Shown in pieces: positions 1 through 7,651 of a DNA stretch of 64,000 nt (position 1 is its first letter; every line of letters begins with the position of its first letter). The translations under genes were made by a program, and so were the position numbers. The DNA comes from Lachnospiraceae bacterium. Its GTDB lineage: Bacteria; Bacillota; Clostridia; Lachnospirales; Lachnospiraceae. The notes under the pieces are model-generated. The model was given only the letters and a program-made list of their open reading frames with translations, did no database searches and had not been told where the DNA came from. The stretch is taken from the NCBI GenBank assembly GCA_024399135.1, contig JAKSHY010000007.1, positions 79,480 to 143,479 of the forward strand, in the 5' to 3' direction.

Positions 1-434
1 CTTTCAAGATATGAAACAAGCTCTGACTGCTTCGATACATCAGCTAATCTTATCTGATAGCTTGCCGAATCAGCCAAAGGGTTCTCTGCAAATCCATCAG
101 CATATTCGCCTAAGTATTCTGTCTTAAAGCTATCCCATGCTGCGTCAGCAGAAATAAATTCAGGATCACCATATACTTCCGGACGGTTTTTAATAAGTCC
201 ACCAATCTCATCGATTCGCTCCTGAGTTATTCCTTCGTCAAAAAAGACTGTAACTGATACGCCCTGCTCTGCCGTTTTAACTATATTTTCAAGGTTAAGA
301 ATTACGCAGAAAAATATACCGAATAAGAACAGGCAGGCTCCTATAGTTGCTATTGAGGCTAACGAGAACCACTTATTTCTGAATATATTTACTATTCCCT
401 GTTTGATGGTATAAAAAAGTGTACTAATCTTCAT
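1..434 (-). CDS. ftsX: cell division permease FtsX (N-terminal 144 residues, runs off the window)
   Basis: Membrane partner of the FtsE ATPase; in Gram-positive bacteria FtsEX transmits a signal to peptidoglycan hydrolases at the septum or side wall. The start is the ATG at 434-432, preceded by GAGGTGG, and it overlaps the end of ftsE by 11 bp, so the two are translationally coupled. The visible protein has a basic cytoplasmic head (IFRNKW), one membrane segment at about residues 21-47, and the beginning of the extracellular loop with NxxxADSASYQIRL-type FtsX sequence. The C-terminal three membrane segments lie outside the window. Identification rests on this N-terminus and the adjacent ftsE. 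Confidence 0.93.
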   Translation of the reverse strand, partial: MKISTLFYTIKQGIVNIFRNKWFSLASIATIGACLFLFGIFFCVILNLENIVKTAEQGVSVTVFFDEGITQERIDEIGGLIKNRPEVYGDPEFISADAAWDSFKTEYLGEYADGFAENPLADSASYQIRLADVSKQSELVSYLE

Positions 435-1167
435 TGTTATAACCACCTCTTTCCTCGTCGCTTACAATAACACCCTTTTTCATGGTGATTACTCGCTTTT
501 TCATAGCATCAACAATTTCTCTGTTATGTGTAACCATAAGAATTGTTGTACCATTTTCATTAATACTTTCTAGAAGCTTCATGATATCCCATGTAGTATC
601 TGGATCAAGGTTTCCTGTTGGCTCGTCTGCTAAAAGAATCGCCGGACGATTAACTAAAGCTCTTGCAATAGCAACTCTTTGCTGCTCACCACCCGAAAGC
701 TGTCTTGGTCTTGCCTTATATTTTCCAGCAAGTCCAACCACTGAAAGAACTGAAGGTACATTTCTCTTTATTTCCTTCGTTGGAACCTGAATAATTCTCT
801 GTGCGAAGGCAACATTCTCATATACATTTCTGTCCTTTAAAAGTCTGAAATCCTGGAATACTATTCCGAGATTTCTTCTGTATTTTGGAACCTTACGATG
901 GCGAAGACGAGTTAAGTCCTCTCCCATAACCATGATTTTTCCTTCTGAAGCCACGAGTTCTCTAAGCAAAAGCTTAATCATAGTAGATTTACCTGATCCA
1001 CTGTCACCTATAATGAACACGAACTCACCCTTCTTTATTCGAAGATCAATTCCATTTAAAGCAGGGGCACCTGTAGCATAAGATTTGCTTACGTTTTCAA
1101 GTGTAATGATATCTCCATTTGGATTTAGTCTTAACTTTCCTTTTTTCTTCTTTTCTCTAGAAGCCAT
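424..1167 (-). CDS. ftsE: cell division ATP-binding protein FtsE
   Basis: ABC-type ATPase of the FtsEX complex at the inner face of the membrane. Walker A GDSGSGKS lies at residues 54-61, the Q-loop at VFQDFRLL, the signature LSGGEQQR at 157-164 and Walker B ILLADEP at 177-183. At 247 residues it is about 20 longer than the common FtsE, because of a very basic N-terminal extension (MASREKKKKGKLRLN) before the usual first strand. The start ATG at 1167 has GGAAGGAA upstream. The gene directly precedes ftsX and overlaps it. The extension is visible in the sequence; whether it matters for membrane or nucleic-acid contact is unknown. Confidence 0.97.
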   Translation of the reverse strand: MASREKKKKGKLRLNPNGDIITLENVSKSYATGAPALNGIDLRIKKGEFVFIIGDSGSGKSTMIKLLLRELVASEGKIMVMGEDLTRLRHRKVPKYRRNLGIVFQDFRLLKDRNVYENVAFAQRIIQVPTKEIKRNVPSVLSVVGLAGKYKARPRQLSGGEQQRVAIARALVNRPAILLADEPTGNLDPDTTWDIMKLLESINENGTTILMVTHNREIVDAMKKRVITMKKGVIVSDEERGGYNNED

Positions 1168-1239
1168 ATCTGTTCCTTCCTTCTTGCTAAAAGACTGACT
1201 ATTTTAATAACCTGTATACTAATCCTGATATTTTAATAT

Positions 1240-2328
1240 TTAATAATCATAAGACTCCATGTATTTCATATATTTAACAACCATCAAAGCTATATGGAAT
1301 GTAATTGCATCCTCGAATATTCTAAGATCAAGTCCGGTTGTTTTCTGAAGCTTATCAAGTCTGTATACCAAAGTATTTCTGTGGATAAAAAGTTGTCTTG
1401 ATGTCTCTGATACATTAAGGCTGTTTTCAAAGAATTTGTTTATAGTTTCAAGAGTTTCTTCATCCAGATTACTTGGAGACTTGTCACCGAAGATTTCTTT
1501 AATAAACATCTTACATAGTGGAAGTGGAAGCTGATAAATAAGTCTTCCTATACCAAGCTCTTCGTATGCTATCATCTCTCTTTCTTCGAAGAAGATTTTT
1601 CCAACTTCCATAGCCATCTTGGCTTCCTTATAGGAACGGCTTACTTCTTTAATTTCTGGAACTACTGTTCCATATGCGACTCTTACTCCTTTAAGACCTT
1701 CCTTCTCAAGATATTTAAGAAGACTATCCGCAGCCTTTTTAATATCCTTGGTCAGCGAACCCTCCGAAAGATCCTTAACTATAATGATATCTCTTTCGTC
1801 TACCGCTGTTACGAAATCATTATTATTTGTTCCGTAGAATGCACGAACCGTCTCTAACACATTAATATCCTTCGTATTAATGCATTCAAGAGTCATTACA
1901 ACTCTGTCTACATCTGCTTCAATATGAAGTTTCTTGGCACGAGAATAAATGTCGATTAAAAGAAGGTTGTCTAAAAGAAGGTTCTTGACGAAGTTGTCTT
2001 TGTCGAAACGCTCCTTATATGCAACCATAAGATTCTGAATCTGGAATGCGGCCATTTTGCCTACTAAATAAGCATCTTCACCACTTCCTTCTGCGACCAA
2101 AATATATTCTACAAGATTATCATCGAAAATCTTAAAATACTGACATCCTTTAATTTCCTGAGAATCTGCAGGTGACTTGGCAAATTCTGCCGCCTCATCT
2201 CTGTGGGAAACACTTGCTGCCATTGTTGTAGCAACTTCTTTTCCTTCAGAATCCAGTACTATAAATTCTGTTCTTGCTATACTCTTCATTCCATCAATTG
2301 TGCTTTGCAAAATCTGGTTTGAAATCAT
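1240..2328 (-). CDS. CdaR/PucR-family transcriptional regulator
   Basis: Predicted activator of the sugar-diacid (CdaR) type within the PucR family. The N-terminal ~110 residues resemble the diacid-recognition domain (IVLDSEGKEVATT, then SHRDEAAEFAKSP). The middle is a degenerate GGDEF-like region. The C-terminus is the PucR helix-turn-helix (NVSETSRQLFIHRNTLVYRL, about residues 305-325). The length, 362 residues, is normal for CdaR. The start has AGAGGGGATTGATTAA before ATG. It lies 72 bp upstream of ftsE on the same strand and may be co-transcribed, but no catabolic genes are nearby, so the ligand cannot be inferred. It is divergent from the YjfB-like gene. Confidence 0.85.
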   Translation of the reverse strand: MISNQILQSTIDGMKSIARTEFIVLDSEGKEVATTMAASVSHRDEAAEFAKSPADSQEIKGCQYFKIFDDNLVEYILVAEGSGEDAYLVGKMAAFQIQNLMVAYKERFDKDNFVKNLLLDNLLLIDIYSRAKKLHIEADVDRVVMTLECINTKDINVLETVRAFYGTNNNDFVTAVDERDIIIVKDLSEGSLTKDIKKAADSLLKYLEKEGLKGVRVAYGTVVPEIKEVSRSYKEAKMAMEVGKIFFEEREMIAYEELGIGRLIYQLPLPLCKMFIKEIFGDKSPSNLDEETLETINKFFENSLNVSETSRQLFIHRNTLVYRLDKLQKTTGLDLRIFEDAITFHIALMVVKYMKYMESYDY

Positions 2329-2486
2329 TTAATCAATCCCCTCTTACCAAAACTATTTTTTCGTCAGATTTACTAATTTTTCGCCTCATTATTTAAGCAA
2401 TAAAGCAAAAACCATAATATATTTTAATCTATTTGTACAAAATAATCCATATTTAATTATGTATTTTTTGTGATTATTTCACATTA

Positions 2487-2515
2487 TTGTATTTGAAATT
2501 TTAGTATGCTAAAAT
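2487..2515 (+). promoter_or_regulatory. candidate promoter of the YjfB-like gene
   Basis: TTGTAT (2487-2492), 17-bp spacer, TAAAAT (2510-2515), placing the start of transcription near 2522 and 24 nt before the ATG at 2546. The -10 box is good and the -35 weak. No flagellar sigma-D consensus was seen, so control by the housekeeping sigma factor is the simpler reading. Confidence 0.5.
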
Positions 2516-2545
2516 TAGTCATCCGGAACGAAAGGAGTGATCAGT

Positions 2546-2734
2546 ATGGATATCGCAAGATTATCAATGGACTTGGCTAACAGCAATACTTTAAACAAAG
2601 TTAGTACAGCTATGTTAAGCAAGTCATTAGACACAGCCGAGCAACAGGGCGCAAGTCTTATTGCTATGATGGATCGCTCTATGGAGTTATCCGTCAACCC
2701 GGGAATCGGCAGCAATTTTGATATGTCGGTTTAA
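2546..2734 (+). CDS. YjfB-family putative motility protein
   Basis: A 62-residue protein starting MDIARLSMDLAN, with conserved YjfB-family features: a short amphipathic N-terminus, the run VSTAMLSKSLDTAEQQG and a C-terminal SVNPGIGSNFDMSV. The family (YjfB_motility) is small, of unknown mechanism, and found mainly in flagellated Firmicutes. The ATG at 2546 is preferred over an upstream GTG at 2537 because AAAGGAG (2531-2537) lies 8 nt before it. The gene is monocistronic, between its own promoter and a strong terminator. No flagellar genes occur in the window, so the motility link is by family only. Confidence 0.8.
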   Translation: MDIARLSMDLANSNTLNKVSTAMLSKSLDTAEQQGASLIAMMDRSMELSVNPGIGSNFDMSV

Positions 2735-2746
2735 TTAAGAAAAGAG

Positions 2747-2790
2747 CAAGAGCCATTTCCTCTTAGGAGATGGCTCTTGTTATTATTTTA
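2747..2790 (+). terminator. intrinsic terminator of the YjfB-like gene, probably bidirectional
   Basis: A 14-bp hairpin: CAAGAGCCATTTCC (2747-2760) pairs with GGAGATGGCTCTTG (2766-2779) with one wobble and a 5-nt loop, followed by TTATTATTTT. On the minus strand the same stem is followed by CTCTTTTCTT, so it can also stop the CvfB-like operon ending at 2783. Confidence 0.88.
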
Positions 2791-3415
2791 GCTTTATTCC
2801 ATTTTCTTCTATTTCTATTAGTCTTTGTTTATAAAGATTTCCTACACTTTTTTTAAACTCGTTCTTACTAAAACCAGTAAGCTCTCTAATTTTCTCTGGA
2901 TCCGATTTGTCATTTAACGGAAGGAAACCATCACATTTTTTAAGCTTATTCAAAAGCTTTCTAGCATTATTTTCATAGATGCTCTGCTTTTTCTCTTCGT
3001 CGCTTATCCACATAGTGGCACATATTCTTTTAGACTTATCAAGGTATACTGATACTGAAACCTCGTCACCTACATTTAACGTACCCTTTTGCTCTTTATA
3101 TGGAAGCAAAAGATCCTTATCAAGACCCCAGTCGAGAAATGCACCAACATTATTGATATCTTTTACCTTTAATGTTGCTGTCTTCCCAAGCATAACAAGA
3201 GGAGTCTTAGTTGTTGCTATCCATCTGTCCTTTGAATCCTTATAAATAAATACTTCTATAGGGTCCATGATATCAATATCAGATGGGACTTCCTTCCTTG
3301 GAAGAAGAACCTCCTCTTCCTTAGTTCTATTAGGATCAAGCGTATCCGCAAGATATACTCCAAACTCTGTTTTCCGAATTACTGTAAGTGTCTGCTTATT
3401 TCCAAGTGTAATCAT
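2783..3415 (-). CDS. S1-domain RNA-binding protein, CvfB-like (short form)
   Basis: Resembles CvfB/YitL regulators: tandem S1-type beta-barrels at roughly residues 1-65 and 70-140 (GAFLDWGLDKDLLLPYKEQ is the classic CvfB S1 segment), then a winged-helix C-terminus (KIRELTGFSKNEFKKSVGNL, about 170-200). It is 210 residues long, while CvfB proteins are usually 280-300, so one S1 unit appears to be missing. The start overlaps the stop of the thioesterase gene by 4 bp (ATGA-type coupling), so both are one operon. Role inferred from the family: RNA binding and post-transcriptional regulation. Confidence 0.83.
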   Translation of the reverse strand: MITLGNKQTLTVIRKTEFGVYLADTLDPNRTKEEEVLLPRKEVPSDIDIMDPIEVFIYKDSKDRWIATTKTPLVMLGKTATLKVKDINNVGAFLDWGLDKDLLLPYKEQKGTLNVGDEVSVSVYLDKSKRICATMWISDEEKKQSIYENNARKLLNKLKKCDGFLPLNDKSDPEKIRELTGFSKNEFKKSVGNLYKQRLIEIEENGIKLK

Positions 3416-4113
3416 CTCAAAAACTCCAAAACTGTGCAGGTATCCTGCTCCTCGTTCTTTAATACTATAACGAATCTTTCTTCATCCTCATACATATGAG
3501 GAGTAAGCTTTTCTCCCTTAAGGGCCATTTTTCTGTATTCAACCCTTATTCTCTTATAATCCTCCACATTGATAAGATGTCTTACGATTCCTACATACTG
3601 ACCATTATTTACATGCATATTAGAATCTAAGTGCTCATCCAGGATTTCAATAGAAGGCATAACTTCTAGCTCCTTAGGAACAGCTATTCTTCCCTTAACA
3701 TAGTCCATATCAAGTGCTTCTTCAAAGCCATACTGGCTTGCTATCTCTTCCGTAACCTTAACAGGTGCAGAGGTCTCATAATTTAAAAGAGTCCACAAAC
3801 TGTCTGCCTTAACAACATATTCACCCTTTTCATCCTTAATGAAATAGTTTCTTCTTCCAAAGAATCCCTTAAAGCTATACGGGAAAGTTCCTATCGTGAT
3901 TCTCTCACCTAACGAAGGAAATCTTGATATATCAATCTGCCACGAAGAAACTACCCACACAAGATTCTGCTCATGAAGTGGCAAAACTCCCATACCACTG
4001 TTTTCCGAATGAAATGTTGAACAATCCTGTAGATAATTTATCAGGGCAAAAATATTAAGTTTCTCTCTGTAATCGCATTCACTATAGCGAACACGGCTCT
4101 CAAATGTATACAT
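3412..4113 (-). CDS. acyl-ACP thioesterase (FatA/FatB family, bacterial type)
   Basis: Hydrolyses acyl-ACP to free fatty acid in the cytoplasm. The N-terminal hot-dog domain begins VRYSECDYREKLNIFALINYLQD; the second hot-dog domain contains LDSNMHVNNGQYV (about residues 166-178), the family active-site signature with Asn and His. The 233-residue length is normal for bacterial acyl-ACP thioesterases. No clear Shine-Dalgarno sequence precedes the ATG. A hairpin terminator sits about 35 nt upstream of it in the leader, so expression may be attenuated. The coupling to a CvfB-like RNA-binding protein is visible; a functional link is not established. Confidence 0.88.
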   Translation of the reverse strand: MYTFESRVRYSECDYREKLNIFALINYLQDCSTFHSENSGMGVLPLHEQNLVWVVSSWQIDISRFPSLGERITIGTFPYSFKGFFGRRNYFIKDEKGEYVVKADSLWTLLNYETSAPVKVTEEIASQYGFEEALDMDYVKGRIAVPKELEVMPSIEILDEHLDSNMHVNNGQYVGIVRHLINVEDYKRIRVEYRKMALKGEKLTPHMYEDEERFVIVLKNEEQDTCTVLEFLR

Positions 4114-4142
4114 AACCAGGTAATAGTAGCATCTTTTTCGTG

Positions 4143-4178
4143 AAATTAAAAGCCCCGACAGCTGGGAACCGTCGGGGT
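4143..4178 (-). terminator. leader terminator (candidate attenuator) before the thioesterase operon
   Basis: On the minus strand, ACCCCGAC and GTCGGGGC form an 8-bp GC-rich stem around GGTTCCCAGCT, followed by TTTTAATTT. It lies downstream of the minus promoter at 4250-4278 and upstream of the start codon at 4113, so it either attenuates the operon or ends a ~100-nt leader RNA. No coding sequence ends here on either strand. Confidence 0.7.
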
Positions 4179-4249
4179 TAATTGGGATAAAACATTAGGG
4201 AGAATGTTTTAAACTGAATAATGTAAATATAGTAAAGTTATTTGGTAAT

Positions 4250-4278
4250 CTTATAATAATAAATTAACCCCCTTGCAA
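4250..4278 (-). promoter_or_regulatory. candidate promoter of the thioesterase/CvfB-like operon
   Basis: On the minus strand: TTGCAA (4278-4273), 17-bp spacer, TATAAG (4255-4250). Transcription would start near 4243 and give a leader of about 130 nt containing the AAAACATT/AATGTTTT inverted repeat and the terminator hairpin. Confidence 0.55.
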
Positions 4279-4305
4279 CTATGTTAAAATTGCTTTTTAT
4301 TAATC

Positions 4306-4397
4306 AAAAATTGCTACACCGTTTTATCAAAAAATCGCAAGATTCGGTCATTATTTGCGGTTGTCTAGCAATTCTTGACGAATTAGTAGCAATTTTT
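4306..4397. repeat. perfect 12-bp inverted repeat flanking a 68-bp spacer
   Basis: AAAAATTGCTAC (4306-4317) and GTAGCAATTTTT (4386-4397) are exact reverse complements. Inside lie smaller inverted repeats (CGCAA/TTGCG and AATTC/GAATT). The element sits between two divergent promoters, so paired operator sites are more likely than a terminator. Confidence 0.65.
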
Positions 4398-4457
4398 GGG
4401 CAATGTAACAATTTAGTAACATTTTAGACATACCTTAATCATATTTTTACAAAGATA

Positions 4458-4516
4458 TTGACACAATCACTTCCAAAACTTCATACTGAATTAAAATTAC
4501 CAAATATTGCTATAAT
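4458..4516 (+). promoter_or_regulatory. candidate promoters of the YlmH-like gene
   Basis: Two overlapping options. P1: TTGACA (4458-4463), 18-bp spacer, CATACT (4482-4487). P2: an extended -10 box TGCTATAAT with TATAAT at 4511-4516, which would start transcription about 17 nt before the ATG at 4540 and leave an almost leaderless message. Confidence 0.55.
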
Positions 4517-4539
4517 TATGTGAAATATATTTATTTAAT

Positions 4540-5292
4540 ATGGAAAATAGTGAATTAACCAAAAAACGATATATAGATTTGTCCAGAATGTCTTACGAAA
4601 GAGGCATTTATACTTTTACAGATTTTTTAACCCTGGCTGAATTATCTGATTTTTTTGAAACAACGAAATCTTTGTATAGCAATTATTCTGTATTTGGCGG
4701 CTACGAGGACGCCGAAAGATGCATGGTGCGTTTTGGAAGCATGGATGAATTAGGCTATGATACCGACTTTCCAATAGCATGCATTAAAATTACTCCTCTT
4801 CAAAAAAAGTTCGCAGAAGAATTAACTCACAGAGATTTTCTTGGAAGCTTGATGAACCTGGGAATCGAACGTCCTAAATTGGGAGATATCATTATCAAAG
4901 ACAAGGAAGCCCTCCTTTTCGCCGCAGAAGCCCTTGCTCCAACCATATGCAGCGAAATAACAAGAATCAGACACACTTCAGTATTAGCCACTATTGTCGA
5001 GGCTTCCGAAGTAATTCCGAAAAGAGAATTTAAAGAAGAACTCATACAAATTAAATCAGAAAGAATTGACGCAATAATTGCTAAAACATATAATCTTTCA
5101 CGGTCTCAGGCTCAGGCTCTTTTTCTTCAAAAGAAGGTATTCATCAATGGCCGAATCATGGAAAACGAAAGCCATAATCTAAAACCTGACTCAGTCGTAT
5201 CAGTCAGAGGCTTCGGCCGCTTCATATATGATGGTGAAAGTGGAACAACAAAAAAAGGAAATGTCCTGGCGAAAATAAAAAAATATGTCTGA
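4540..5292 (+). CDS. YlmH-like S4-domain RNA-binding protein
   Basis: Homologous to YlmH, an S4 protein linked to cell division and ribosome rescue in Firmicutes. The N-terminal two thirds show the YlmH alpha/beta domain (FLTLAELSDFF, then ERPKLGDIII). The S4 RNA-binding domain occupies about residues 180-240 (RIDAIIAKTYNLSRSQAQAL, then INGRIM). Length 250 is typical. Unlike most YlmH genes it is not in a division (dcw/ylm) cluster. The ATG at 4540 has no visible Shine-Dalgarno sequence; the next Met (residue 17) would remove conserved N-terminus, so 4540 is kept. Confidence 0.87.
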   Translation: MENSELTKKRYIDLSRMSYERGIYTFTDFLTLAELSDFFETTKSLYSNYSVFGGYEDAERCMVRFGSMDELGYDTDFPIACIKITPLQKKFAEELTHRDFLGSLMNLGIERPKLGDIIIKDKEALLFAAEALAPTICSEITRIRHTSVLATIVEASEVIPKREFKEELIQIKSERIDAIIAKTYNLSRSQAQALFLQKKVFINGRIMENESHNLKPDSVVSVRGFGRFIYDGESGTTKKGNVLAKIKKYV

Positions 5293-5319
5293 TGCTCTCA
5301 CACCAGACAAATTTTTATT
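5273..5319. terminator. bidirectional terminator between convergent genes
   Basis: TGTCTG (5286-5291) and CAGACA (5304-5309) pair around a 12-nt loop. The plus strand continues AATTTTTATT and the minus strand TATTTTTTTATTT, so the hairpin can stop the YlmH-like gene, whose stop codon it overlaps, and the YD-repeat gene. Confidence 0.75.
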
Positions 5320-6850
5320 AATATACAATTCTTCCTATTCCTTCAGAATCAACTTCTATTTTCACATATTCATAGCCCCATTCCAGTTCTACATCACTAC
5401 TACTAAAAATTTGTTTTATTAAATTACCATTCACATCATACTCAATTATGGATGTGTATGAACTTTTAGGACTACTGTTAGTAACACTATATCCATCATT
5501 ACTATAATCATATGAAGCATTCCAGTCATACTCTCCGTTTCGATAGCATGAAATATCCAGCACTCTTCCATCTGGATCATATGAATATTCATAAGTTTCT
5601 TCATATGAATCATTATTACCGTTATAACTTATGCCAATTATATTATTTTTGTCATCATACGAAAAAACATAATTATCACGACTACCTGATTCCGATGAAG
5701 ATTTTTCATAGCTTACAATGTTTCCATTATCATCATAGCTCATGGTTACTATATTCTGGTATCTGTATGAAGGTCCTCCAACATTAGTAATTTTCGTAAG
5801 ATTTCCTCTGCTATCATAGTCAAAAGTTATATTATTGCTTTCATTATCGCCACTGTCTGAATGATAATATGTTGTCGCTTTAATAATCTTTCCTTCTGAA
5901 TCATAAATATATTCGTCCCAGGAAATCATATCTCCTGATCCAAAGTTTTCACGTTTGTCACACTTTATCAAAAGCCCATCCGTACTATATGTATAGCTAT
6001 AATCAAATCGGCTGTTTGGATCAGAATTATTCTTATAAAATGTTGATAAATGACGTGCTTTTATTCGGCCATTCTCATCATACTCATATTCATTCTTGCA
6101 GTATTCATCATTCTCAGATACATCACCATTATTTAATGATTCATAGCGGGTAGATTTAGCCATATACGAAATGTTGGCCTTCTGGACATTCTGCCAGTCC
6201 ATAACCTCATCAATTCTGTTATCAGCTAAAAGATTATTTTTTTCATTAACTGCATAAGGCAAAGTGATTTTCGAATTGATGCTGGTATAATAATCTATTC
6301 CCTGAATAAGTATGCTTGCTGGCCACTTTACATTATTTTCGTATTCATATTCACTATATTCCGTAGTCATCATCGTGTCATAAGAATACTTTTCCTTGTA
6401 GGTTCTTTTAGAAACAGCATAGATTGTATATGGTTCTTGAATTTCCTGCTCTTCTTCTGATTCTACTGACTCCTCTGTATCCTCACTTACTTCTTCATTC
6501 GAAGACACATTCTCTTCCACAGCGTCTTCTGAAGTCTCCTTTGAAGCCTCATCTGTCACAACCTTTGAATATTTTTTCTTGGATTTTTCAGCTTCTTCAC
6601 GAGCTTCTTTATTCTTAATTAATATTAATGCGACTATAGACACTACAAGAATAAGTATTACGGCTATCAGCGAACCTATCAGTATTTTCATTTTAGTGTT
6701 CTTTGATACTTTACTACCCTTATCGCTTTTATTTGATTTTTCACCTTCAGGTTCTCTATTTGAATAAGCGCTTTCTGCAATACGCTGACCGCATTTATTA
6801 CAGAATTTAAGTCCTTCTTTTAGTTCATTTCCACAATTATTACAAAACAT
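5318..6850 (-). CDS. zinc-ribbon, single-pass membrane protein with YD repeats
   Basis: Function unknown. A cytoplasmic zinc ribbon (C3, C6, C17, C20, CxxC-x10-CxxC) is followed by a basic linker, one membrane segment (about residues 53-77), a long acidic linker rich in Glu/Ser, and an outer part of about 350 residues. That part has at least seven YD-type repeats (YDENGRI, YDSEGKI, YDSRGNL, YDDNGNI, YDDKNNI, YDPDGRV, YDVNGNL), as in RHS/YD proteins and DUF4595-like extracellular proteins. It starts 6 bp after the sigma-factor gene ends and is probably in its operon. By position and topology it could be a membrane regulator of that sigma factor, but it has no recognised anti-sigma fold. Confidence 0.75.
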   Translation of the reverse strand: MFCNNCGNELKEGLKFCNKCGQRIAESAYSNREPEGEKSNKSDKGSKVSKNTKMKILIGSLIAVILILVVSIVALILIKNKEAREEAEKSKKKYSKVVTDEASKETSEDAVEENVSSNEEVSEDTEESVESEEEQEIQEPYTIYAVSKRTYKEKYSYDTMMTTEYSEYEYENNVKWPASILIQGIDYYTSINSKITLPYAVNEKNNLLADNRIDEVMDWQNVQKANISYMAKSTRYESLNNGDVSENDEYCKNEYEYDENGRIKARHLSTFYKNNSDPNSRFDYSYTYSTDGLLIKCDKRENFGSGDMISWDEYIYDSEGKIIKATTYYHSDSGDNESNNITFDYDSRGNLTKITNVGGPSYRYQNIVTMSYDDNGNIVSYEKSSSESGSRDNYVFSYDDKNNIIGISYNGNNDSYEETYEYSYDPDGRVLDISCYRNGEYDWNASYDYSNDGYSVTNSSPKSSYTSIIEYDVNGNLIKQIFSSSDVELEWGYEYVKIEVDSEGIGRIVY

Positions 6851-6856
6851 ATATCT

Positions 6857-7339
6857 TTACAGCTCCATATATTTTTTTAGCTCACCAAGCGCTTTGTTAT
6901 GCAGAATTTTAACATATGCATAGGATATTCCAATCTTTTGAGCAGTTTCTTTAAGATTATAACCTGAATAATAATGAAGAATTATAAGATCTTTCTCTCT
7001 TTCATCAAGCTTATTCAATCCATCAGCAAGCATTTCGAGCATCGCATTATTACAAACCTCATCCTCCACTGAGGATCCTGTAGAAATATCCTCGGGTATT
7101 TCCTCATGTACCTTTCTCACCCGGTAATAATCGATAAGAGTATTTCTGGCTATCGTATATATCCAGGTAGATGCGGATGCTTTCTCTTTATTAAAGCTTT
7201 CATATTTTTCGAATACCTTAACGAAAACATCAGAGCAAATATCCTCTGCCAGGAATTTGTCATTAACCTTGCTGAAAATATACCATAATATCTTCTCATG
7301 ATATTCTTCATAAATAGCTTTTTGAACACTATGATCCAT
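6857..7339 (-). CDS. ECF-type RNA polymerase sigma factor
   Basis: Region 2 is at residues ~5-70 (KILWYIFSKVNDKFLAEDIC, then FVKVFEKY), with STWIYTIARNTLIDYYRVRK in 2.4. Region 4 at the C-terminus has the helix-turn-helix LKETAQKIGISYAYVKILHN. A short linker and lack of regions 1 and 3 make it an extracytoplasmic-function sigma factor. The ATG at 7339 (MDHSVQ) is chosen because AAAGGA lies 7 nt upstream; an upstream ATG at 7354 that abuts the preceding stop lacks a ribosome site. It sits between a 64-residue peptide gene and the zinc-ribbon/YD membrane protein, an arrangement typical of a signal-responsive sigma operon. Confidence 0.9.
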   Translation of the reverse strand: MDHSVQKAIYEEYHEKILWYIFSKVNDKFLAEDICSDVFVKVFEKYESFNKEKASASTWIYTIARNTLIDYYRVRKVHEEIPEDISTGSSVEDEVCNNAMLEMLADGLNKLDEREKDLIILHYYSGYNLKETAQKIGISYAYVKILHNKALGELKKYMEL

Positions 7340-7354
7340 ACTGGGTCCTTTCAT

Positions 7355-7549
7355 TTATTTCTTGGGAAGAGTTCTTTTGGAAGATCGAAATAACTTAGCA
7401 TCCGTTCCGGCTGCACTAATATTTAAAAGATCATCCTCGTCCAGTTCTTCCACATCATACCTGTCCTCGGTTTCCTTTATAATTTTTGATAACTTAGCAT
7501 TGTTTTCAAACTTCTGAAAATCGAATAACTGCTTTAATTTTTCATCCAT
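7355..7549 (-). CDS. small acidic protein resembling a RiPP leader peptide
   Basis: A 64-residue protein of unknown function. Residues 1-48 resemble RiPP leader peptides: a helical KLKQLFDFQKF start and then an acidic ELDEDDLLNISAAG segment, like the ELxxxxLxxVxGG motif before a protease cleavage site. The last 16 residues (TDAKLFRSSKRTLPKK) are short, basic and Cys-free. The gene has GAGGTGATAG before its ATG and is followed immediately by the sigma factor, so it is co-expressed with it. No modifying enzyme or peptidase/exporter is nearby, so it may instead be a sigma-linked regulator. The coding call is strong and the leader reading is inference. Confidence 0.7.
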   Translation of the reverse strand: MDEKLKQLFDFQKFENNAKLSKIIKETEDRYDVEELDEDDLLNISAAGTDAKLFRSSKRTLPKK

Positions 7550-7596
7550 TAACTATCACCTCATTCCATTTATCATTTTTCGTAATTTTGGGGCAA

Positions 7597-7622
7597 ATAT
7601 ATAGTCTCCAAATACTATATAT
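7597..7622. promoter_or_regulatory. perfect 9-bp inverted repeat upstream of the sigma-factor operon
   Basis: ATATATAGT (7597-7605) and ACTATATAT (7614-7622) flank CTCCAAAT. It lies about 50 bp before the start codon at 7549 and next to the likely promoter, so it is a candidate operator or autoregulatory site. A looser CGTAATT/AATTACG pair surrounds it. Confidence 0.45.
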
Positions 7623-7651
7623 ATTACGAATTACGCACAATAAATGGCTAC

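Larger units (their letters stand above)
4114..4539. promoter_or_regulatory. 426-bp divergent regulatory region with repeated AATTGCT motifs
   Basis: No gene was found here. From right to left it holds the plus-strand promoters for the YlmH-like gene, a pair of perfect 12-bp inverted repeats, a minus-strand promoter, a short perfect inverted repeat (AAAACATT at 4189-4196 and AATGTTTT at 4203-4210) and an intrinsic terminator in front of the thioesterase. The motif AATTGCT or its complement occurs at 4288-4294, 4309-4315, 4367-4373 and 4388-4394, with ATTGCTA again at 4506-4512 inside the plus promoter. This spacing suggests regulator-binding sites shared by both directions; the regulator is unknown. 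Confidence 0.5.
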
